A stretch of DNA of 64,000 nucleotides from Mesorhizobium amorphae (GTDB lineage Bacteria > Pseudomonadota > Alphaproteobacteria > Rhizobiales > Rhizobiaceae): the NCBI GenBank assembly GCA_003240775.1, contig QFNI01000013.1, positions 16,859 through 80,858 of the forward strand, in the 5' to 3' direction. Made by a program: the position numbers and the translations under genes. The notes below the pieces were generated by a model that saw only the letters and a list, made by a program, of their open reading frames with translations, made no database searches and had not been told where the DNA came from. Positions 58,793 to 64,000 of the stretch are shown here, in pieces (within the stretch, counting starts at the first letter, position 1; every line of letters starts with the position of its first letter).

Positions 58793-60112
58793 TCAGTCGA
58801 ACAGGCGCATCACGAGCGGGGATTTTCCGGCGCGGGTGCGCATCACGCGCTCCACGAGCACGATGTCGATGCCCATGCTCGCGGGGATCTTGCGGCGCGC
58901 ATTGGCGATCAGCACCGAGCGGCTCGCCTCGCAGAAGCCTTCGCGCGGAACCACGTGGATCTCCACGCGCGAAGGTTCGCGCTGGACGATCTGCATCTGC
59001 GCGACATCGGGCACGTTGCGCGGGATCTGGCTGAGCACGAACAGGCTGCGCCCCTCGGGCGACAGGATGTATTCGGAGTTGCGCCCTTCCACGCCGCGAA
59101 ACGGCGCGACGCCGAGCGTGATCGCCTCGACAGCTTCCGGCCCCAGACCCTGCGGCAGCCGCGCGAGATCGCCCGTGCGGAAGCGCACCAGCGGCTGGGC
59201 CGCGTTCCAGAACGAGGTGCCGACGATCTCGTGAAGGCTCCACGGGCCGTCGTCATAGGCGTGCACGAGCTCGACCCGCCCATAGGCCGGCAAAAAGAAG
59301 TGCTCGCCCGGCCGCACGGCATAGGACGCGCAGACCCGCTCGCCCTGGCCGTAATAGTCGATCACGGGAACCCCCAGCGTGTCGGCGGCCTCCGCGAACA
59401 CACCCTCGTCGAGCACTTCGGACGAAGCGAGCACGAGCTTCAGCCTGCGGAAGGGCCTGGTCTTCAGCGCGGGGGCGCCGAGGCGCACGAGCATGTCGAG
59501 CGAGGAAGGGTAGACCCACAGCATGTCCGGGTCGAAATCGCGGATGGCCGCGATGAAGCCGTCCACCGTCGAGGCGTTGAGGTGGTGGCTCGAGCAGACG
59601 AGCTGGGAGCCGCCCTGCGCCAGGCGCCAATGGGGTGCGCGCATGTCGTCGGGACACTTGATGACGTCGCCGCGCAGCACGGCGATGCGGGCGCGCTTGA
59701 GGTCGATGCCGGCGTGGCGCTGCGCGAGGTCGTCGAGCACGACCTGCTCGAACACGACCGAGGCGAGCGTGCGCCGGAGCTTGATGGGAATGCCGGTGGT
59801 GCCGCCCGTCGAGGCCGCGAGCGAGGGAAAGAGCGCGGGCGTCAGGCAGACCGCGGGATCGCGCGCGAGCACCGTCTTGTTGAGGAGCGGCCAGGCGGAA
59901 TAATCGGTGCCGAGGCCCATGCCCCGTGCGTAGGGCGTGCCCAGGGCCTTTGCGAGCGTGCGCACGGTCAGCTCGTCGCGCAGGGCGCGGCGCTCGGCGA
60001 GCGGCATGGCGTGGGCGCGGCGCACCACGTCGCGGAAACGGCGGTAGAAGAGCGGGGCGCGGCGGACGAGATGCTGCGCCAGCCTGTCCTTCAGAAAGGC
60101 GGCGGCACCCAT
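58793..60112 (-). CDS. CapK-type AMP-forming ligase (phenylacetate-CoA ligase family)
   Basis: The 439-residue protein belongs to the adenylate-forming CapK/PaaK family. The phosphate loop is STGGTTGIP (101-109), followed by DYYGQGERVC near 267 and RFRTGDLARLP near 336. Catalytic lysine placement near the C-terminus (RTRAGKSPLVMRLFD) fits the family. CapK genes are frequent in capsule clusters, where the substrate is not settled. Activation of an acid for transfer by the nearby GNAT is one possibility. The ATG at 60112 begins the family homology. It is 22 bases downstream of the GT4 stop in the same direction. Confidence 0.85.
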   Translation of the reverse strand: MGAAAFLKDRLAQHLVRRAPLFYRRFRDVVRRAHAMPLAERRALRDELTVRTLAKALGTPYARGMGLGTDYSAWPLLNKTVLARDPAVCLTPALFPSLAASTGGTTGIPIKLRRTLASVVFEQVVLDDLAQRHAGIDLKRARIAVLRGDVIKCPDDMRAPHWRLAQGGSQLVCSSHHLNASTVDGFIAAIRDFDPDMLWVYPSSLDMLVRLGAPALKTRPFRRLKLVLASSEVLDEGVFAEAADTLGVPVIDYYGQGERVCASYAVRPGEHFFLPAYGRVELVHAYDDGPWSLHEIVGTSFWNAAQPLVRFRTGDLARLPQGLGPEAVEAITLGVAPFRGVEGRNSEYILSPEGRSLFVLSQIPRNVPDVAQMQIVQREPSRVEIHVVPREGFCEASRSVLIANARRKIPASMGIDIVLVERVMRTRAGKSPLVMRLFD

Positions 60113-60134
60113 CGCAGGTCTCCTCCCCTCCCCC

Positions 60135-61247
60135 TCATCCCTTCGGCGTCCGGTGCTCGGCCACGGCCTCGCGCCAAACGGACACCATCCGCGCGGCATA
60201 GGGCTGGATGCTCAGATGCTCGCGCTGGTAGGCCTGGGCGGCGGCGCCCACGCGATAGCGGAGTTCGGGGTCCCCAACCAGCCGCGTCAGCGCCCGGGCG
60301 AGCGCCTCGTCGTCGCCCGGCGCGACCAGGAACCCGGTTTCCCCCTCCTTGACGATGTCCTCCACCGCGCCGACGGGCGTGGCCACCACGCCGAGCCCCG
60401 ATGCCATGGCCTCGATCACCGACATCGGAAGGTTCTCGGCATAAGACGGCAGCGTGAGGATGTCGCCGGTGGCGAGCAGGCTTGCCGCATCGTCGGCACC
60501 CAACCAGCCGGGAACCGACACGCGCTCGGCGAGGCCAAGGCCCGCCAGTTTCTCGCGCAGCGCTTCCACCGGGCCGTCGCCCGCGATGGTGGCGCGCCAG
60601 CCCGGCACGTCGCGCATGCGCGCGAGCGCGCGCACGAGGTCGGGCACGCCCTTGCGCTCGCCGATGCGGCCCATGAAGAGGATGTGGACGCTTTCGCCGC
60701 CGCCCTTGTGCGGCACGCGCGGGTTCTCCACCGCGTTGGGCACGATCGTGATCCGTGCGCGCGCATCGGGCACGCGCTCGGCCACGAAGTCGCGCCACAC
60801 GCTGCCCAGCACCACGACGCGGCCCGCGCGGCGGAACAGCTCGTGGATCGCGCGGTCGACGCGGGGGCCGGCGCCCGACCAGAAAGCGCGGAACTCCGAG
60901 CCGTGCAGGTGGATCACATAGGGCACGCCGAGAGCGCGCGCCCAGCGGGCGACCACGAGCTTGCGATAGGTGCTGCCGCAACTGGCCAGGTTGATGTGCA
61001 CGAGGTCGAGCCGCCCGCGCGAGCGCGCCGCGGCCATGGCCAGGCAGAACCGCGCGAGATGCAGCCCCGAAAGCGCGACCGAGCCTGTGCCGCGGGTAGC
61101 GGCGAAGCGCGCCGAGACCCCGTTCGGGCGGCGCTCGAGTTCATCGCGCAGGGCCGCCATGATCCGGTCGATGCCGCCCTGGCCGGTGCCTCCGGCAGGC
61201 GTCGCGACCAGGACGTTCAGGGGTCGATCCGAAGGTGCGTCGCGCAG
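60135..61247 (-). CDS. GT4-family glycosyltransferase with unclear start
   Basis: The product is a GT-B glycosyltransferase. Its N-terminal Rossmann half opens LNVLVATPAGGTGQGGIDRI and contains YVIHLHGSEFRAFW. The GT4 donor half has ILFMGRIGERKGVPDLVRAL and the E-x7-E motif ENLPMSVIEAM. No ATG, GTG or TTG occurs in frame between the stop of the upstream gene (61351) and the start of homology. The possible initiators are CTG codons at 61247 and 61220, and I mark the first. An out-of-frame ATG at 61323, right after GGAGG, hints at a frameshift or base error in between. The true N-terminus is therefore open. Confidence 0.75.
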   Translation of the reverse strand: MRDAPSDRPLNVLVATPAGGTGQGGIDRIMAALRDELERRPNGVSARFAATRGTGSVALSGLHLARFCLAMAAARSRGRLDLVHINLASCGSTYRKLVVARWARALGVPYVIHLHGSEFRAFWSGAGPRVDRAIHELFRRAGRVVVLGSVWRDFVAERVPDARARITIVPNAVENPRVPHKGGGESVHILFMGRIGERKGVPDLVRALARMRDVPGWRATIAGDGPVEALREKLAGLGLAERVSVPGWLGADDAASLLATGDILTLPSYAENLPMSVIEAMASGLGVVATPVGAVEDIVKEGETGFLVAPGDDEALARALTRLVGDPELRYRVGAAAQAYQREHLSIQPYAARMVSVWREAVAEHRTPKG

Positions 61248-61350
61248 GGAGCCATCCGCCCGTGATGTGTTTCTTTGGGATGCACCATCCGCCGGGAGCG
61301 CTGAGAATTCCGTTAAGGAACATCCTCCAATCGGCCCTGTCCCCTGCCCT

Positions 61351-62460
61351 TCAGCGCAGAAGGGCCTCGTAGAGGTTTCCGATGCGGGCCGTGCCGAACT
61401 CGGCCGCCTTTTCGCGCAGGAGGGCGGGCGGGATCGGCCGGTCGAGGGTCGCTTCCATGGCGGCGGCGAGGGCTGCGGCATCGCCCACCGGCACGAGGGG
61501 GCCCAGGCGACCATCCTCCAGGATTTCGCGCGGCCCATAGGGCGCGTCGGTGGACACCACGGAAACGCCCGCCTCCATGGCTTCCACCAGGACGTTGCCG
61601 AAGCCTTCGGTGAGCGATGAGAGCACGAAGAGGTCGGCCACCGCATAGCAGGCCGCGGGATCGTTGACATAGCCGGGAAAGAGCACGTCCGCCCCTACCC
61701 CGCATTCCCCCGCGAAGGCGCGCAGTTCCCCTTCCAGCGGGCCTTCGCCGAAGATCACGAGCCGCGCGGGCCGCTTGGCGCGCAGCAGCGCGAAGGCGCG
61801 GATCAGGGTGCGGTGATCCTTGACCGGCACGAGGCGGCCCGCCGTCGCCACGACCGGCCCCTCGCCCATCGCAGCGATCGCGGCCCGCCAGGGATGGTCG
61901 GCGGATTTCGGGATCGCCTGGCCCGGCAGGGGGTTGTGGATCACCACGACCTTGGCCTCAGGGAAGCCGCGCTCGACGAGTTCGCGCCCCACGCCCGCGG
62001 AAACGGCGATGGCCTTTGTGGCGCGCCGGGCGACCAGCGCGGAGAGTTTCACGGCGAGGGCGGAGCCCAGCCCTCCACCGGGAAGCGCGCGTGCCGCATG
62101 GAAGCTCGGAAAGAAGCGCGCGCGGCTCGCTCCGATCATCAGCGAAAGGGTGGTGACGAGGTTGAAGAATTCGGGCGCGCTGAACACCGCATCGGGGCGG
62201 AGCTGGCGCAGAAGCCGCGCCGTGCGCAGGATGCTGCGCAGCGTGGCAGACCTGCCATAGCCCTCGCCGCGCAGGGGAAGGGCGAGATCGACAAGTTCCA
62301 CGGAAGGGCCGAGCAGGCGCGCGTTGGGGCCTTCGCCGTTCCAGGTGAGGAGGGTGACCGCGTGGCCCCGCGCGGCGAGTTCGTTCGCCATCAGCACGAA
62401 GACGCGCTCGGCCCCTCCGCCCCGCAGGCTGGCGACCAGAAAGACGACCCGGCTTTTCAC
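61351..62460 (-). CDS. GT4-family glycosyltransferase
   Basis: The 369-residue GT-B glycosyltransferase has an N-terminal glycine loop VVFLVASLRGGGAERVFVLM and a donor-binding half with VVATAGRLVPVKDHRTLIRAF. The retaining GT4 motif E-x7-E is EGFGNVLVEAME. It starts at the GTG at 62460, one base after the co-polymerase stop, where the homology also begins. It presumably adds one sugar of the repeat unit on the cytoplasmic side of the inner membrane. The sugar donor cannot be predicted. Confidence 0.9.
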   Translation of the reverse strand: MKSRVVFLVASLRGGGAERVFVLMANELAARGHAVTLLTWNGEGPNARLLGPSVELVDLALPLRGEGYGRSATLRSILRTARLLRQLRPDAVFSAPEFFNLVTTLSLMIGASRARFFPSFHAARALPGGGLGSALAVKLSALVARRATKAIAVSAGVGRELVERGFPEAKVVVIHNPLPGQAIPKSADHPWRAAIAAMGEGPVVATAGRLVPVKDHRTLIRAFALLRAKRPARLVIFGEGPLEGELRAFAGECGVGADVLFPGYVNDPAACYAVADLFVLSSLTEGFGNVLVEAMEAGVSVVSTDAPYGPREILEDGRLGPLVPVGDAAALAAAMEATLDRPIPPALLREKAAEFGTARIGNLYEALLR

Positions 62461-62461
62461 C

Positions 62462-64000
62462 TCACACCGCGCTGAAGCGCGGATCGACGGGGGTCGGCCT
62501 GAGGTCGCGCCGGGCGCCCAGCGCGATGGCAAGGAGCATGCCCAGGCCGAAGCCCAGGACGCCGCCCGCGATCAGCAGAAGAAGCGTGCGCGGCGGCCAG
62601 GAGCGGCCCTCGGGCGGCACGGGCGAGGAGATCACCTGGACGTTGGTGGTGTCGAGGCCCTGGCGCTCGGTGATCTGGCGGGCGCGCGCGAGGAAGCTCT
62701 CATAGATCGCGGTGCGCGAGGCGGCGTCGCGCTCGAGCTCGCGCAGCGCCACTTCGGAGGCGCGGTCGGAGAACACCCCGCCCTGAAGCTCGTTCATGCG
62801 GGTGGTGAGGGCGGCGACCGCCCCTTGCGCCGCATCGCGGCTGGCGCGGGCCACTTCCACCGTGTTGCGGTATTCGGCCTCGACCTGGGCGTCCACCGTG
62901 GCGAGCGAGGCGCGCAGCCGCTGGATGGCGGGGTGGCGGGGCCCGAGCTGGGCGGACTGGGATTCGAGTTCCTGGCGGATGCTGTTCGCCTGGTTGCGCA
63001 GCGTGGACAGGTTTTCCGACACGGACGGGTCGGCATTGGTGCCGTTGGCGCCGCCCGCGACCAGCGTGTCGAGATTCGACTGGGCGGCCGTGGCGCGCGC
63101 CTCGGCCTGCACGATCTGGGTGTTGAGCTGCGTCATGGTCTGCGAGGACACGAGCTGGCCGTTGGTGGAGGACAGGTTGTTTTCGCGGCGATAGGCCTCG
63201 ACGCGCTCTTCGGCCCTCATCACGTCGCCCTTGAGTTGTTCGAGACGGCCGTCGAGCGCGGTTGCGGCGCGGGTCGCGCCCTCGGTCTCGGTGCGGACGA
63301 GCTCCTCCTGGAAGGCGCGCACGATGGCCTGCGAGATGGTGATGGCCTTGTCCGCGCTTTCGGCGGACACGCGCAAAGTAGTGACGAAGGAGGTCTCGTC
63401 GGCTTCCACGCCGACATTGCGCGAAAGCTGGGACAGCGCGCGCAGCTTGGGATCGGTGGTGTCGCCGATCGACGCCGCCGCCGGGTTGTTGAATTCGGGG
63501 TCGTTGGCGAGATCGAGCTGCTCCACCACGTGAGACAAGACGTTGCGCGAGGTGAGCACGCGCTGCTTGGAGCGCGCGGTGAGCACCTGGGCATCCACCT
63601 GGCCGGCCTGGGAGAAGAGGTCGTCCTCCACCACGCGGAGGTTGGCGGGGTTGATCAAGATGTCGGTCGCCACCGTGAAGCGCTTGGTGGCGAGCATCCC
63701 GTAGGCCACGCCCGCCGCGGCCCCGATCAGGCCGAGCACGCAGGCGAGCAGGAGACCGGCGCGCAGCCAGGCGAACAGGCGGCGGAAGTCGAGTTCCAGG
63801 AAGTCGCCCATCTTGGCCACGGTGACGGGCGTGTCCGCCTCGCGGGGGGCGTGCCGCACGACGTCTTCGCGGACAACCTCTTCGCGCCAGGCCTCCTCCC
63901 GAAAAACCGGGGGCTCCTCGTCACGCGGCGGCTGGTCGCGCAGAACGGGACGGTGGGGCTCGACGGGCTCGCGGGGGGGCGGAGCGTCGAGGGGGGCGCG
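62462..64000 (-). CDS. Wzz/GumC-type polysaccharide co-polymerase (5' end off window)
   Basis: This chain-length determinant has a first helix (LFAWLRAGLLLACVLGLIGA...), a long periplasmic coiled coil with a GNVR-like segment (SRTAIYESFLARARQI) and a second helix near the C-terminus (RTLLLLIAGGVLGFGLGMLL). No kinase domain follows the second helix, so it is the co-polymerase alone. The frame stays open to base 64000 through a proline- and arginine/glutamate-rich cytoplasmic leader (PLDAPPPREPVEPHRP and onward), so the start may lie beyond the window. Internal starts at the GTG 63859 or the ATG 63811 (MGDFLEL) remain possible. It is the first visible gene of a leftward transcript with two glycosyltransferases and the CapK ligase. 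Confidence 0.87.
   Translation of the reverse strand, partial: RAPLDAPPPREPVEPHRPVLRDQPPRDEEPPVFREEAWREEVVREDVVRHAPREADTPVTVAKMGDFLELDFRRLFAWLRAGLLLACVLGLIGAAAGVAYGMLATKRFTVATDILINPANLRVVEDDLFSQAGQVDAQVLTARSKQRVLTSRNVLSHVVEQLDLANDPEFNNPAAASIGDTTDPKLRALSQLSRNVGVEADETSFVTTLRVSAESADKAITISQAIVRAFQEELVRTETEGATRAATALDGRLEQLKGDVMRAEERVEAYRRENNLSSTNGQLVSSQTMTQLNTQIVQAEARATAAQSNLDTLVAGGANGTNADPSVSENLSTLRNQANSIRQELESQSAQLGPRHPAIQRLRASLATVDAQVEAEYRNTVEVARASRDAAQGAVAALTTRMNELQGGVFSDRASEVALRELERDAASRTAIYESFLARARQITERQGLDTTNVQVISSPVPPEGRSWPPRTLLLLIAGGVLGFGLGMLLAIALGARRDLRPTPVDPRFSAV

Noticed and set aside
61141..61323. Small gene of 60 codons starting at the ATG 61323
   Set aside because: It is out of frame with and overlaps the glycosyltransferase, has an arginine-rich antisense-like tail and no family features. 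It is mentioned only as a hint of a frameshift.

Overview
The window is GC-rich DNA (by eye about two thirds G+C) packed with genes, many of them joined by ATGA or TGATG stop/start overlaps. The fused MrpA/MrpB subunit (the rhizobial Pha type), the many ABC importers beside FCD-type GntR regulators, and the style of the exopolysaccharide genes point to an alphaproteobacterium, most likely in the Hyphomicrobiales (Rhizobiales). Genus cannot be told from the sequence alone. I saw no rRNA, tRNA, CRISPR array, transposase or phage gene. || Layout. (1) 1-11.3 kb: a leftward branched-chain-type ABC operon, livH-livM-livG-[LivF fused to UPF0261]-[TIM-barrel PEP hydrolase-like]-[flotillin-like]. It is flanked by a divergent PLP-dependent cysteine desulfhydrase/synthase-like gene, an AraC regulator and the matching periplasmic binding protein. 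The UPF0261 and TIM-barrel modules are the two halves of the plant Tm-1 protein, here encoded side by side. (2) 11.7-12.3 kb: a small glyoxalase-fold protein. (3) 12.4-21.4 kb: a sugar/sugar-acid catabolic island. It holds a ribose-type ABC importer, an FCD-GntR regulator, a UxaA-family dehydratase, an aldo/keto reductase and a short-chain dehydrogenase. All four transcription start regions carry the same AT-rich motif around CTAATATAA, which I read as the operator of the GntR protein. (4) 21.4-28.6 kb: a leftward operon, aldehyde dehydrogenase-binding protein-permease-ATPase-kduI-kduD-kdgF, with a second divergent FCD-GntR regulator. It takes up and processes unsaturated uronates towards 2-keto-3-deoxygluconate. 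(5) 28.6-32.9 kb: a secreted alpha/beta hydrolase with a divergent LysR regulator, a LuxR-type regulator carrying a C-terminal alpha/beta-hydrolase domain that has lost its catalytic serine and histidine, and a LysE-type exporter. || (6) 33.0-39.0 kb: the complete mrpABCDEFG (pha) Na+(K+)/H+ antiporter operon. (7) 39.0-39.45 kb: a non-coding stretch with two nearly identical 44-bp palindromes. (8) 39.4-48.2 kb: a spermidine/putrescine-type ABC importer, a LysR regulator, an M20 amidohydrolase overlapping a guanidino-modifying (DDAH/arginine deiminase-type) enzyme, and an aminotransferase, probably for uptake and breakdown of a guanidino or amidated nitrogen compound. (9) 48.4-64.0 kb: a surface-polysaccharide locus with wecB-wecC-wecG (UDP-ManNAcA synthesis and transfer), a Wzx-like flippase, a secreted GH5 glycosidase, a heparinase II/III-like protein, a membrane fatty-acid hydroxylase, a CelD-type GNAT, a CapK-type ligase, two GT4 glycosyltransferases and a Wzz/GumC-type co-polymerase that runs off the right edge. 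|| How they work together: regions 3 and 4 plausibly feed sugar acids to one 2-keto-3-deoxy intermediate under two GntR regulators, region 8 is nitrogen scavenging, and region 9 builds and trims an acidic ManNAcA-containing polysaccharide. Region 1 is the least understood and the best candidate for undescribed biology.
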